From UBA1941 sp046329555 (GTDB taxonomy: Bacteria > Bacteroidota > Bacteroidia > Chitinophagales > LD1), in the NCBI GenBank assembly GCA_046329555.1, contig JAXLUK010000001.1:1054001-1118000 (forward strand): a stretch of DNA of 64,000 nucleotides. Direction: 5' to 3'. Position 1 is the stretch's first letter; the number at the start of each line of letters is the position of its first letter. The position numbers and the translations under genes were made by a program. The notes beneath the pieces are model-generated. The model ran no database searches. It was not told the DNA's origin and was given only the letters and a program-made list of their open reading frames with translations. Below, in pieces: positions 33,845-42,426 of this stretch.

Positions 33845-35020
33845 CTAAAACAAACCCGGCGTAGCTTCGTAGGCCATAGCAGATGGCTGCTGTCGCATCG
33901 CTTCTACTTCCTGCCAGGCCGCCTGAACTTTTAGGTTGTAATTGACTATCGAGTCTTCACAACAATAACAACCATTCTCTACACAATGTTGCTGCGCCAT
34001 AGGAATGCCAGACAAACGCTGGCACAATTGAAATTCAGTGCTTAATCTTCTAATCAAATCGTGTGCTTCTATCACGTGATGCACCACAAATGGCGACTGC
34101 GAGCGGCTCCGAATTTTTTGCACCGCCATACGCTCATAGCCGTTCTGGTCGCAATAGCGCACCAATCCAAATAACAAACTATTCGTTTTCTGTGCGCGAT
34201 TGTAAATAGGCCACAAGCGCTTTATCTCCCGCGTTTCAAGCTCTAATGCGGCCGCTTCATCGGCACAAACCGTGAAACGGATGTGATGCACTTCACGCAT
34301 AAAATGCTGTTTCTGCGCGCCGGTGCCGTTATTACTAAAATGCCCATTAATACGCTGCTGAATATCACGGGCCTTACCCACATAAACCACCTTGCCTTTT
34401 TTATTCAGGAAATAATAAACACCCGCCTCGCGCGGTAAGGCGCGGTATTCCTGCACTGGTAAATTAGGCGGCAATTGGGGCTCCTTGGAATTTCGTTTCA
34501 ATGATTTAGGAATGTGATCTGCTGTATCGTGTTCCAGCAATTGCGCAAAAAGTTGCACCGTGGCTTCGGCATCGCCATGTGCGCGGTGCCGGTCGTGAAT
34601 CACAATATCCCGATTACCGCAAATCTTCGCCAAACTATACGACGACAATCCGGGGAAAATTTTTCTACTTAAACGAACCGTACACAACTTGGGAACCTTC
34701 AAATCGTAGCCACATAATTTCAATTGATGACGAATGAACGAGTAATCGAAATTGACATTATGCGCCACAAACACGCGGTGTTGCAATAGTTCAAAAACGG
34801 TTGCGGCCAGTTGATTGAAAGGTGGCGCATCCGCAACCATTTCATTGGTAATTCCGGTTAGGCCGGTAATGTAGTAGGGAATCGGCTGATCAGGTTTTAC
34901 CAACGAGTGAAAACGGTCAACAATTTCACTTCCATCAAAAACCAGAATGCAAATTTCTGTGATGGCATTGCCGCTGGCGTGTCCGCCGGTAGTTTCAATA
35001 TCAACAACGGCGTATTCCAT
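33845..35020 (-). CDS. DnaQ-type exonuclease fused to GIY-YIG (UvrC/Cho-like) nuclease domain
   Basis: The protein has 391 residues. Residues 1-165 are a DEDD 3'-5' exonuclease: VVDIETTG (Exo I), VAHNVNFDYSFIRHQL (Exo II) and HRAHGDAEAT (Exo III). From about 205, REAGVYYFLNKKGKVVYVGKARDIQQRINGHF is a GIY-YIG nuclease domain like that of UvrC or Cho. Later cysteines (HCVENGCYCCED) may bind metal. Such fusions are known in bacteria and are thought to act in DNA repair. The gene shares one base with the upstream SPOR gene (TAATG). Confidence 0.88.
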   Translation of the reverse strand: MEYAVVDIETTGGHASGNAITEICILVFDGSEIVDRFHSLVKPDQPIPYYITGLTGITNEMVADAPPFNQLAATVFELLQHRVFVAHNVNFDYSFIRHQLKLCGYDLKVPKLCTVRLSRKIFPGLSSYSLAKICGNRDIVIHDRHRAHGDAEATVQLFAQLLEHDTADHIPKSLKRNSKEPQLPPNLPVQEYRALPREAGVYYFLNKKGKVVYVGKARDIQQRINGHFSNNGTGAQKQHFMREVHHIRFTVCADEAAALELETREIKRLWPIYNRAQKTNSLLFGLVRYCDQNGYERMAVQKIRSRSQSPFVVHHVIEAHDLIRRLSTEFQLCQRLSGIPMAQQHCVENGCYCCEDSIVNYNLKVQAAWQEVEAMRQQPSAMAYEATPGLF

Positions 35021-35430
35021 TACCGGGGTTTTACCCAGTCTTTAACTACAAATGCTCCGGGATACCGATGTAGCACCTCCTGCAATTTCTGAAATGCTTG
35101 CAACCGGTTTTTAAAATCACCCATGCGCAGTTTATAGCTGGGCTGTTCATACAATACATAGAAATGATCGCCTGGGAATTCTTTATACAGCCTGGCCTTT
35201 GCGCCATATACCTCTTGGCGGTCGTTACTGAAAGCAATTTGCAAACGGTAGCCGTCGATTAAATCATTCTTGCGGTGGTAATTTTTGTAGGCATCAGCCA
35301 ACTCCAGTAGTTTAGGATTGGCCTTGATTAGCTGAGGAGATGCGGGCGTTTCCTCCTGCGCGTTTTCCGTATGCTGCGCTGCAACGAACAGCACTGCCAT
35401 CAGCAGGAAAAAAGTTAATCCATACTTCAT
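35020..35430 (-). CDS. Secreted SPOR-domain protein
   Basis: The protein has 136 residues. A signal peptide (MKYGLTFFLLMAVLFVAAQ) is followed by an alanine/proline-rich spacer and a C-terminal SPOR domain (GYRLQIAFSNDRQEVYGAK ... FYVLYEQPSYKLRMGDFKNRLQAFQKLQEVL). SPOR domains bind denuded peptidoglycan, so the protein should act in the periplasm at the division site or on the cell wall. It is coupled to deoC upstream (ATGA overlap) and to the exonuclease downstream. Confidence 0.85.
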   Translation of the reverse strand: MKYGLTFFLLMAVLFVAAQHTENAQEETPASPQLIKANPKLLELADAYKNYHRKNDLIDGYRLQIAFSNDRQEVYGAKARLYKEFPGDHFYVLYEQPSYKLRMGDFKNRLQAFQKLQEVLHRYPGAFVVKDWVKPR

Positions 35431-36080
35431 ACCAACTGTTCCATCATTTTTACACTTTGCGAAGCACCGATGCGGTCGGCACCAGCTTCTACCATAGCCA
35501 ACGCTATGGCGCGGTCGCGAATACCACCCGACGCTTTGATTTTGATGTGTTTGGGAAGTAATTTCCGCAGTAAACGAATCGTTTCCACATCTGCGCCTTT
35601 CTCCGTAAACCCTGTTGAAGTTTTTACATAATCAACATTCATCTGCGCACACAATTCACAAGCTGTTTTAATTTCTGCTTCACTAAGAATACCAGTTTCC
35701 AAAATCACTTTCAGCTTACCACCGCGCAGTTGCACAATGGTTCCAGCACTGGTTAATTCATTTTTGAGATAATTCAAATCACCAGATTTCAGTGCAATCA
35801 GATTGATGACCATATCTATTTCGTTAGCGCCTTCGTCGATAGCGCGGCGCGCTTCTTCCACCTTTGCAGGCGTTGCCGCATATCCCATAGGAAAGCCCAC
35901 TACGGTAACAATGCTCACTTTGCTGTCGCGAAGTTGATTCTTGCATTCGCGCACCCAATAAGGCGGCACGCAAACGCCGGCAAAGCCAAATTGCTTCGCC
36001 TCGTTACACAAACGAATAATTTCTTCTTTGGAACAATCAGCCCGAAGCAGGGTGTGTTCAATTTTTGAAGCCAGTTGCAT
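35427..36080 (-). CDS. deoC: Deoxyribose-phosphate aldolase
   Basis: The protein has 217 residues, usual for the family, from the ATG at 36080 (MQLASKIEHTLLRADCS). The longer in-frame starts do not add family sequence. EIDMVINL, VILETG, DYVKTSTGF (Schiff-base lysine) and IKASGGIR are the active-site motifs. It converts deoxyribose 5-phosphate to acetaldehyde and glyceraldehyde 3-phosphate. Confidence 0.93.
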   Translation of the reverse strand: MQLASKIEHTLLRADCSKEEIIRLCNEAKQFGFAGVCVPPYWVRECKNQLRDSKVSIVTVVGFPMGYAATPAKVEEARRAIDEGANEIDMVINLIALKSGDLNYLKNELTSAGTIVQLRGGKLKVILETGILSEAEIKTACELCAQMNVDYVKTSTGFTEKGADVETIRLLRKLLPKHIKIKASGGIRDRAIALAMVEAGADRIGASQSVKMMEQLV

Positions 36081-36231
36081 TTCAGCAGTGAAGGTAAGCA
36101 ATTCCGCGTATTCGCGGAACGACTCCAGGAACATAGAAGAGAACCACAATTCCCTCAATCAAGTAGCTAAAGCATTGATTATGTGTACGATAATCTGCCG
36201 CATCAACTATTGGTGATTAGACCGCTCCGGG

Positions 36232-36261
36232 TTGTCCCTCTGGGAAAAATTACTACTTTCG
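36232..36261 (+). promoter_or_regulatory. Promoter of the atpBEFH operon
   Basis: TTG at 36232-36234, 19 nt, then TACTTTCG at 36254-36261. It lies 21 nt before the GTG start of atpB. Confidence 0.65.
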
Positions 36262-36282
36262 CACCGCCAAAATTAACGATAC

Positions 36283-37389
36283 GTGAAGGTTCAATTATAT
36301 ATCCGCATCATGTTGTTGCTCACACTGAGCACATGTACCACCGCGCTTTGGGCACAGGAAACTGCCGCCGAGCCTGCCGCTACAGAAGAAGTGGCCGGAG
36401 AAGCGCACGAGCAAAAACCAGAAACGTTCAATCCTACGCCAATGATCATGGAGCATATCGCCGATGCGCACCATTTTCATATTGCCGGCCACCTGCACAT
36501 TCCACTGCCGGTTATTATCTATAGCCCGGAAAAAGGCCTCTCTGTATTTTCTTCTAACCGTTTCATGAATCATGAAACCCATGAGCCTACTGAAGAAGTA
36601 GATGGCTACAAATTAGTGGAAGGGAAAATGGCGCGTACCGATGGCGTTACTTTTTACGATTTGTCGATTACCAAGAATGTGTTCAGCATGTTGGTGGCCT
36701 CTTTGTTACTGGTGGTAATTTTTGTTTCCGTAGCTGGTGGTTATACCAAAAGAAAAAATCAAGCGCCAAAAGGTCTGCAATCGCTGATTGAACCGCTGGT
36801 GGTGTTTGTTCGCGATGATATTGCCAAACCAGGTCTTGGTCACAATTACGAGCGTTTCCTGCCGTTTTTGATGACTGCGTTCTTCTTCATTCTATTCAAC
36901 AACTTACTTGGATTGGTTCCAATTTTTCCGGGAGGCGCCAATGTAACCGGCAACATCGCCGTTACCATGGTGTTAGCAGTTTTGGCAGGCATCCTCATTA
37001 ACATCAATGGTACCAAAGATTACTGGATGCACATTTTCTGGCCGCCAGTTCCGGGGCCGTTGAAACTATTGATGATTCCGGTTGAAATTATCGGCGTGTT
37101 AACGAAGCCAGTTACTTTGATGGTGCGTTTGTTTGCGAACATCACAGCAGGCCACATCGTGGTATTGAGCTTGATTTCCCTGATTTTCGTTTTCGGAAAT
37201 TACAACCCGGCGAAAGACATGGTGCAAAGCCCGGTTGGCGCAGGATTGGGTGTAGTAGTAGCGATGGCTTTTGCCTTGTTTATCAGTGTTATTGAAATTC
37301 TGGTGGCGTTTATTCAGGCATTCATTTTTACCATGCTGAGCTCAGTGTTCATTGGTATGGCATTGGAAGAACACCACGCCGATCACTAA
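36283..37389 (+). CDS. atpB: ATP synthase Fo subunit a
   Basis: The protein has 368 residues, longer than the E. coli subunit (271) because of an N-terminal periplasmic part of about 120 residues after a signal-like segment; Bacteroidota subunits a are typically this long. The stator proton-channel motifs are near the C-terminal: VTLMVRLFANITAGHIVVLSLI with the essential Arg, then EILVAFIQAFIFTMLSSVFIGMAL. The start is GTG at 36283, with ATG at 36310 as an alternative. It heads the operon atpB-atpE-atpF-atpH. Confidence 0.93.
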   Translation: MKVQLYIRIMLLLTLSTCTTALWAQETAAEPAATEEVAGEAHEQKPETFNPTPMIMEHIADAHHFHIAGHLHIPLPVIIYSPEKGLSVFSSNRFMNHETHEPTEEVDGYKLVEGKMARTDGVTFYDLSITKNVFSMLVASLLLVVIFVSVAGGYTKRKNQAPKGLQSLIEPLVVFVRDDIAKPGLGHNYERFLPFLMTAFFFILFNNLLGLVPIFPGGANVTGNIAVTMVLAVLAGILININGTKDYWMHIFWPPVPGPLKLLMIPVEIIGVLTKPVTLMVRLFANITAGHIVVLSLISLIFVFGNYNPAKDMVQSPVGAGLGVVVAMAFALFISVIEILVAFIQAFIFTMLSSVFIGMALEEHHADH

Positions 37390-37428
37390 ATCATTCACGT
37401 ATTTTTTAACCATTCATAAATTCAAAGC

Positions 37429-37671
37429 ATGTTAGACACAGTTCTGTTACAAGCAGCAAGTCCAGCAGTTCCAGGAATGGCCGCCATTGGCGCCGGTCTT
37501 GCGGCTGTAGGAGCAGGAATCGGTATTGGTCGCATCGGCGGCAGCACGGTAGAATCTATCGCGCGTCAGCCAGAAGTGATCAATGATATCCGTACCGTAA
37601 TGTTCATCACAGCGGCCTTCATTGAGGGTGTTGCGCTGTTCGCGGTGATCGTTGCCTTCCTGAAAGGATAA
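37429..37671 (+). CDS. atpE: ATP synthase Fo subunit c
   Basis: The protein has 80 residues with two membrane helices. The first has the glycine-rich AIGAGLAAVGAGIGIGRIGG; the second has the proton-binding Glu in FITAAFIEGVALFAVIVAF. An R-Q-P polar loop (IARQPE) joins them. It forms the rotor ring. A strong hairpin follows the gene. Confidence 0.95.
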   Translation: MLDTVLLQAASPAVPGMAAIGAGLAAVGAGIGIGRIGGSTVESIARQPEVINDIRTVMFITAAFIEGVALFAVIVAFLKG

Positions 37672-37677
37672 TTTGAT

Positions 37678-37717
37678 GAAAAGCGCCCGCATAGGGGTTG
37701 CCGAACGGGCGCTTTTC
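37678..37717 (+). terminator. Hairpin between atpE and atpF
   Basis: A perfect 12-bp stem (GAAAAGCGCCCG / CGGGCGCTTTTC) with a 16-nt loop sits in the 99-bp gap. Only a short T-run follows (TTTTC, then ACATTTTG). It may be an attenuator or an mRNA 3'-end stabiliser that gives more c subunit than the other subunits, rather than a full stop. Confidence 0.65.
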
Positions 37718-37770
37718 TACATTTTGATTGAACGTTAAATCGCCGGAAACGGCACCAAAAAATATTTTGT

Positions 37771-38283
37771 ATGTTAATTCTTGATGCATTTGATTTAGTA
37801 AAACCAGAGTTAGGACTGGTATTCTGGACCTTGGTGGTTTTCGTAACACTTTGGACCATTTTAGGCAAGGTGGCTTTCAAACCCATTGCCAATGCGTTGA
37901 AAGACCGCGAAAAAACAATTGAAGATTCTTTGGCTCAGGCTGAAAAAGCACGCGCTGAAATGGCTCAGTTAACGGCTAAGAATGAGCAATTGTTGAACGA
38001 AGCGAAAGAAGAGCGCAATCGCATTTTAGCTGAAGCCCGCGTAGCTGCCGAAAAGTTGAAAAACGATATGGTGGAAAAAGCGCATAACGATGCGTTGAAG
38101 AAAATTACCGATGCGATGCGTGAAATAGAAACGCAAAAGCAAGCGGCTATCGTTGAAATTAAAAACCACGTAGGTCAGATGGCGCTTTCGGTTGCTGAAA
38201 AAGTAGTACGCCAGCAATTGAGTGGCGACGCCGCACAGAAAGAGCTGGTTGAGAAACTGGTGAAAGAAGCGTCTTCTAATTAA
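37771..38283 (+). CDS. atpF: ATP synthase Fo subunit b
   Basis: The protein has 170 residues. A short N-terminal membrane helix (LGLVFWTLVVFVTLWTIL) is followed by a long charged coiled coil (KDREKTIEDSLAQAEKARAEM ... VAEKVVRQQL). It forms the peripheral stalk with delta. Confidence 0.93.
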   Translation: MLILDAFDLVKPELGLVFWTLVVFVTLWTILGKVAFKPIANALKDREKTIEDSLAQAEKARAEMAQLTAKNEQLLNEAKEERNRILAEARVAAEKLKNDMVEKAHNDALKKITDAMREIETQKQAAIVEIKNHVGQMALSVAEKVVRQQLSGDAAQKELVEKLVKEASSN

Positions 38284-38300
38284 TCTCTTAAACCAGCATC

Positions 38301-38864
38301 ATGTCGAGTTACAGAATTGCTTCGCGTTATGCGAAATCATTGATCAGCCTGAGCAGCGAAAAAGGTCAGTTAGAAGCTGTTGCTGCTGATATGCGCTTAT
38401 TAAACGCCTCATTTGAGGGCAGCAGCGAATTGCGTAGCTTTTTAAAAAGTCCGCTGATTGCAGCCGATAAAAAGCAGACTATTCTGAAAAAAATATTCTC
38501 AGGAAAACTGAACGGCATCACCGAGAAATTTCTGGAGTTGATGACGAACAAAGGTCGCGAGTCGTTCTTAAATGAAATCACGCAGGCTTTTAACCAACAA
38601 TACAACGAGCAGAAAAATATCACGCCGGTAAAAATTTCAGCTGCAGTGAAGTTAGATCGCGCTGTAGTTGATGCCTTGATTAACGACTTAAAAGCGAAAG
38701 GCCAGGTGAAAGATATTCAGTTGGAAGAAGTGGTAGACCCTTCCCTGATTGGCGGCTTTGTGTTGCAATACGGCGATAAGCAGATTGACTCCAGCGTTCG
38801 TTCTTCGTTACAGAAACTAAAAAATCTGGTTGATGACGATTCTTACATCAAGAAGATTCGATAA
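38301..38864 (+). CDS. atpH: ATP synthase F1 subunit delta
   Basis: The protein has 187 residues. MSSYRIASRYAKSLISLSSEKG and the C-terminal VVDPSLIGGFVLQYGDKQIDSSVRSSLQKL are OSCP/delta signatures. It joins the peripheral stalk to F1. Normally atpA and atpG follow; here a terminator and an opposing gene follow instead. Confidence 0.93.
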   Translation: MSSYRIASRYAKSLISLSSEKGQLEAVAADMRLLNASFEGSSELRSFLKSPLIAADKKQTILKKIFSGKLNGITEKFLELMTNKGRESFLNEITQAFNQQYNEQKNITPVKISAAVKLDRAVVDALINDLKAKGQVKDIQLEEVVDPSLIGGFVLQYGDKQIDSSVRSSLQKLKNLVDDDSYIKKIR

Positions 38865-38873
38865 CATATCAAG

Positions 38874-38896
38874 AGCCGCGAAATGCGGCTTTTTTT
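38874..38896 (+). terminator. Terminator of the atpBEFH operon
   Basis: AGCCGC-GAAAT-GCGGCT followed by TTTTTT, 10 nt after the atpH stop. Its T-tract overlaps the stop codon of the convergent gene. Confidence 0.8.
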
Positions 38897-40055
38897 ATGC
38901 CCGCTTAGTAATTACGCCTGAAGCCATCAAATCTTCTATAGCCCGCTGCAGCTTAACCAGGTCATCAGCCGTATTAAAGGCTTGAATGGAAAAACGGATA
39001 AACGTTCTTTCTCCGGCCTGTGTAACGGGAATTTCAATTCGATATTGATTAAATAACAACTGCTGTAATGCGGCGGCAGATGCGGTATGTATGGGAATAC
39101 TGGCCATTTGGCCCAGAAAGCTGTCATGAACCGGTGATAGCGGTTCGGCACCCACCATGGCGCATAGTTCAGGATACCAATCCTGCACCATTTTTCTACA
39201 CTGCTTTGCCTGAGCGTCCCAATGATGTGCTTCGAAAAACTGTAGCGCTGAGGGAATGGTTAGAAAGGCGGAATAATCACGCGTTCCCTGCATTTGATGA
39301 TAATCCTGAAACTGCGATGCTGATGGATCGGCCGCTTCATAACCCCAACTGACCACCAGCGGTTGTAATATTTGCTGTGCATTCTTTGCGGCGTATAAAA
39401 ACGAACAACCCTTTGGTGTGCACATCCATTTATGACAAGCGCCGGTATAATAGTCTGCCTGCAACGTATTCAAATGAAGTGGCACATGCCCTGGCGCATG
39501 CGCGCCATCCACAATGGTGATTAAACCCATGGCCTTAGCCCGGGCGCAAATTTCTTCCACCGGCAAAATCAGCGCCGTTGCGCTGGTGATATGACTAATA
39601 CAAATAACTCTGGTGCGATCAGTGACCCCTTGAAACAGCGCATCCACTATATCCGCCTCTGATTGTACTGGCAATGAGATAGGCTGCTGCACATAACGCG
39701 CACCAGTTTGCGTACAACAGAAACGCCAGGTACGGTCAACCGCGCCATATTCCAGATTAGTGCTTAAAATTTCATCGCCCGGCTGCAGATTCAAACTCTT
39801 TGCAATGATGTTAATGGCATAAGACGGATTGGTTACGAAAACCAGATTGTCGGCATCACAATGAACGTATTGTGCCAGGGCTACACGTGATTCGTGAAGA
39901 TATTTAGGGCCATGGTACATCATGAACTGCACAGGTTCCTGCTCTAGCTCTAATTGAAACTGCTGATATCGCTGGAACACGGGTTTTGGGCAAGCGCCAA
40001 ACGAACCAAAGTTGAGATAGGTGATTTCAGGTTGCAGCAGAAAATGTTGCTTCAT
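38895..40055 (-). CDS. Class V aminotransferase, isopenicillin-N-epimerase-like
   Basis: This PLP enzyme has 386 residues. YLNFGSFGACPKPVFQRYQQFQ is typical of the CefD-like branch. VTNPSYAIN binds the phosphate, TIVDGAHAPGHVPL has the cofactor-ring Asp, and YYTGACHKWMCTPKG has the Schiff-base lysine. This branch includes epimerases, cysteine lyases and uncharacterised enzymes; the substrate is not predictable. Nothing beside it suggests a beta-lactam pathway. Confidence 0.85.
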   Translation of the reverse strand: MKQHFLLQPEITYLNFGSFGACPKPVFQRYQQFQLELEQEPVQFMMYHGPKYLHESRVALAQYVHCDADNLVFVTNPSYAINIIAKSLNLQPGDEILSTNLEYGAVDRTWRFCCTQTGARYVQQPISLPVQSEADIVDALFQGVTDRTRVICISHITSATALILPVEEICARAKAMGLITIVDGAHAPGHVPLHLNTLQADYYTGACHKWMCTPKGCSFLYAAKNAQQILQPLVVSWGYEAADPSASQFQDYHQMQGTRDYSAFLTIPSALQFFEAHHWDAQAKQCRKMVQDWYPELCAMVGAEPLSPVHDSFLGQMASIPIHTASAAALQQLLFNQYRIEIPVTQAGERTFIRFSIQAFNTADDLVKLQRAIEDLMASGVITKRA

Positions 40056-40082
40056 GGTACTTTTCTCCTGCTTATTGCCTAA

Positions 40083-40307
40083 TTATTTGGTGTGATGCAT
40101 GTGTTTGCCGCCGCCATCAGTAGGCAACACACCGCTCTTTGACTTGGTAGGCCTTGGTACTTCAGGCTTTTGCGAACCTGGCCGGCCTTTGTGCTTCTTT
40201 TCCGGTTGTGAATCGGCATAGGTTGGGCAAGGTATTTTTCCGGCGCTGCTGCAAGAGGCAACGAACAACCAACCCAGCAACACGGTGAATGAACTGTAGT
40301 ACCGCAT
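40083..40307 (-). CDS. Small lipoprotein
   Basis: The protein has 74 residues with a lipobox LFVASC (Cys near residue 19). The rest is polar and rich in Lys, Pro and Gly (KKHKGRPGSQKPEVPRPTK), ending with HMHH. It has no recognised domain. It follows no clear partner; the aminotransferase gene is downstream on the same strand with 28 bp between. Confidence 0.6.
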   Translation of the reverse strand: MRYYSSFTVLLGWLFVASCSSAGKIPCPTYADSQPEKKHKGRPGSQKPEVPRPTKSKSGVLPTDGGGKHMHHTK

Positions 40308-40373
40308 GCAATAAAAATAGTAAAACTGCCGGAACGAAGCCCGCGGTTTTTTTGTACTTTTCGGCGATACGAT

Positions 40374-40724
40374 ATGGGAAAGATTGGTATTGAAGGATTA
40401 CAGTTTTACGCGCATCACGGCTATTACAAAGAAGAGCAGGTTTTAGGCGGAAAGTTTGTGGTGGATGTATATTTGCAAACAGATGTTTCGGCAGCAGCCA
40501 ATAGCGATCAGCTAGATCAAACTATTAACTACGAGGAAGTGTATCAACTGGTGAAAACAGCCATGGAGGAGCGCTCGAAACTATTGGAGCACGTAGCACA
40601 GCGCATATTGAGCAACATTAAGAGCCGGTACCCTCAATTGGAATCTGTAAAAGTTCGCGTAAGCAAACACCAGCCTCCCCTGAAGGGCAGTGTTGATCGT
40701 GTATTTGTAGAGCTGGAGCAGTAG
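40374..40724 (+). CDS. folB: Dihydroneopterin aldolase
   Basis: The protein has 116 residues. IGIEGLQFYAHHGYYKEEQVLGGKFVVDV is the FolB start with the substrate-binding Glu; TINYEEVYQLVKTAME and LLEHVAQRIL follow, and VRVSKHQPPLKGSVDRVFVEL carries the catalytic Lys. It cleaves dihydroneopterin in folate synthesis. TACTTTTCG lies 11 nt upstream of the start. Confidence 0.92.
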   Translation: MGKIGIEGLQFYAHHGYYKEEQVLGGKFVVDVYLQTDVSAAANSDQLDQTINYEEVYQLVKTAMEERSKLLEHVAQRILSNIKSRYPQLESVKVRVSKHQPPLKGSVDRVFVELEQ

Positions 40725-40727
40725 CGC

Positions 40728-41225
40728 CTAGTTCTTCGGAGCAGCCATCATGCTAGGCTTTGCCAGCGGAATGCTCTTATCATCTTCTGCCCGGATTACT
40801 TCGCCGCGGATGGTAATCACTTTAGATGGTTCTGTAGCATTCGACTCAATGGTAATGGTTTTAGTAAACGGACCTACACGCCCTTGGGTGTTATAGGTTG
40901 CCGTAATTACCGATGTTTTGCCCGGAAGAATGGGTTCTTTAGGCCAGGTAGGCACGGTACAGCCACAGGATGCGCGCACATTGCTCAGTACCAACGGCTC
41001 TTTTCCATCATTGCGGAATTTGAACTCGTGCGTAGCCTGCGGACCTTCCACAATGGTTCCAAACGCATAAGCTTCTTCCAGCAATGTTAATTTTGGTGCA
41101 TTAGGATTACTGGCTTGCGTTGGTGCAGGAGCAGACACAACATCAGGTAGTGCTTCTTTATGGGCCTGAGCCATCATTCCTACGGCAAGCGCCATCATCA
41201 TTGCAAAAGTGGTGAGCTTATTCAT
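40728..41225 (-). CDS. Secreted DUF1573 protein
   Basis: The protein has 165 residues. A signal peptide is followed by an Ig-like DUF1573 domain: YAFGTIVEGPQATHEFKFRNDGKEPLVL, the hallmark ASCGCTVPTWPKEPILPGKT, and ITIESNATEPSKVITIRGEV. The role of this family, which is abundant in Bacteroidota, is not known. A methionine-rich end (SMMAAPKN) is odd. It is 20 bp downstream of the cytochrome-like lipoprotein gene. Confidence 0.85.
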   Translation of the reverse strand: MNKLTTFAMMMALAVGMMAQAHKEALPDVVSAPAPTQASNPNAPKLTLLEEAYAFGTIVEGPQATHEFKFRNDGKEPLVLSNVRASCGCTVPTWPKEPILPGKTSVITATYNTQGRVGPFTKTITIESNATEPSKVITIRGEVIRAEDDKSIPLAKPSMMAAPKN

Positions 41226-41245
41226 AACCTTATATAATTGATTTT

Positions 41246-41611
41246 TTAGTTAGGCATTCCGTTTTGTACCCAGCAACCAATGGTGCGCAATTGCGCATCA
41301 GTCAGTTTGCTTCCTCCTTGCGGCATAGCTTCGTAACCACTCAGGTGTTGCATGCTGCCCAGAAACGAGCTAGAGCCGGCTGCACTCTTCGTACCTGCGT
41401 ATGAGCTTAAATCTTTACCTGCTTCTTTACTAGTACTATTATGGCAACCGCTTCTGGAGCAATAAGTGTCCATCAATGGTTTAACATCGGCAGTATAAGT
41501 TGGTGTGTAGCCAGAGCAATCATAAGTTGTTGGGGTTTCTTTTTTACACCCTGCGAACACACTAACCGTTGCCAACACCACTACTACAGCTAATACGCGA
41601 AACATTTTCAT
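41246..41611 (-). CDS. Cytochrome-c-like lipoprotein with CX4CH motif
   Basis: The protein has 121 residues from the ATG at 41611. It has a lipobox (VSVFAGC). TYCSRSGCHNSTSKEAGKDLSSY is a heme-binding-like site, with four residues between the cysteines instead of two. A later EAMPQGGSKLTDAQLRTIGCWVQNG supplies a Met that could be the distal ligand. The overall pattern is that of short cytochrome-c domains of Bacteroidota lipoproteins. Whether heme is attached is uncertain. It is in one transcript with the DUF1573 gene. Confidence 0.7.
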   Translation of the reverse strand: MKMFRVLAVVVVLATVSVFAGCKKETPTTYDCSGYTPTYTADVKPLMDTYCSRSGCHNSTSKEAGKDLSSYAGTKSAAGSSSFLGSMQHLSGYEAMPQGGSKLTDAQLRTIGCWVQNGMPN

Positions 41612-41671
41612 CAAAGTTATTTTTGGTAAAAGAATAAATATTGTGCCAATGGCACAACCCCTAAGCTCGTT

Positions 41672-42376
41672 TTATTTCTTTTTAACGATGCGTTTGGCAG
41701 GGGCCTTCGCGCTCTTTTGTGGTTTCGCGGATTTTTTCCTGGCTGCTGCTTTTTTAGCACTAGTTTCATTACCGGATGATTGATGCTCATAGCCTTCCAC
41801 CAATTTGATAATCTCCTTCAGGTGTTTTTGCTTCTTGGCCTCCCGGCGCTTACGGCAATACTCGGTATGATACTGATGTGCCCGTAAAAAATTGAGTTGA
41901 ATGCCATTCCAAACCTTCTCATCCTTCACATTCATATACACCTTCAGTTCATCGAAAAGTGTTTTGGCAATATCTTTAAAATCATCTCTTCCTAAATAAT
42001 CCAGATCGGCATCGCAGATAATCCGTTCCAACTGATTTTTAGGTTGCTGCGGAATTTTGGTAGCCATAATCATGCCCTCAATACGAGCAATTTTACGGTC
42101 ATCAAAACCGAACTTAGGCAGAATCTTGCGCGCCAATTTACATCCCGCTTCTTCGTGATTTTTATAATGACTGATGAAACCAGCATCGTGAAACATGGTA
42201 GCTATCTTCAACAGGTTTATCTGCTCGGTTGAAATCTTTTCACTTTTAGCAATCAATAATGCCGCACCATACACATCACGCGTATGGTGTAAGCCATGAT
42301 AGAACAGGTCTTTGGGCAATTCCCGATCCAGTTTTTCTAAAATAAACACCTCTGCCCCGATGTAATCCGGCTTCAT
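41672..42376 (-). CDS. HD-domain phosphohydrolase with Lys/Ala-rich tail
   Basis: The protein has 234 residues. YHGLHHTRDVYGAALLIA, MFHDAGFISHYKNHEEAG and ICDADLDYLG give the H...HD...D metal ligands of HD hydrolases. The last 40 residues are a low-complexity basic tail (SAKKAAARKKSAKPQKSAKA), perhaps for binding nucleic acid or membrane. It is encoded 50 bp downstream of an adenylate cyclase on the same strand; breakdown of a cyclic nucleotide is a reasonable guess but is not shown. Confidence 0.8.
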   Translation of the reverse strand: MKPDYIGAEVFILEKLDRELPKDLFYHGLHHTRDVYGAALLIAKSEKISTEQINLLKIATMFHDAGFISHYKNHEEAGCKLARKILPKFGFDDRKIARIEGMIMATKIPQQPKNQLERIICDADLDYLGRDDFKDIAKTLFDELKVYMNVKDEKVWNGIQLNFLRAHQYHTEYCRKRREAKKQKHLKEIIKLVEGYEHQSSGNETSAKKAAARKKSAKPQKSAKAPAKRIVKKK

Positions 42377-42426
42377 GCTATTGCTTGATTTTCGATTTTA
42401 AATTAAAAGAAAATTATTGGTACTGC

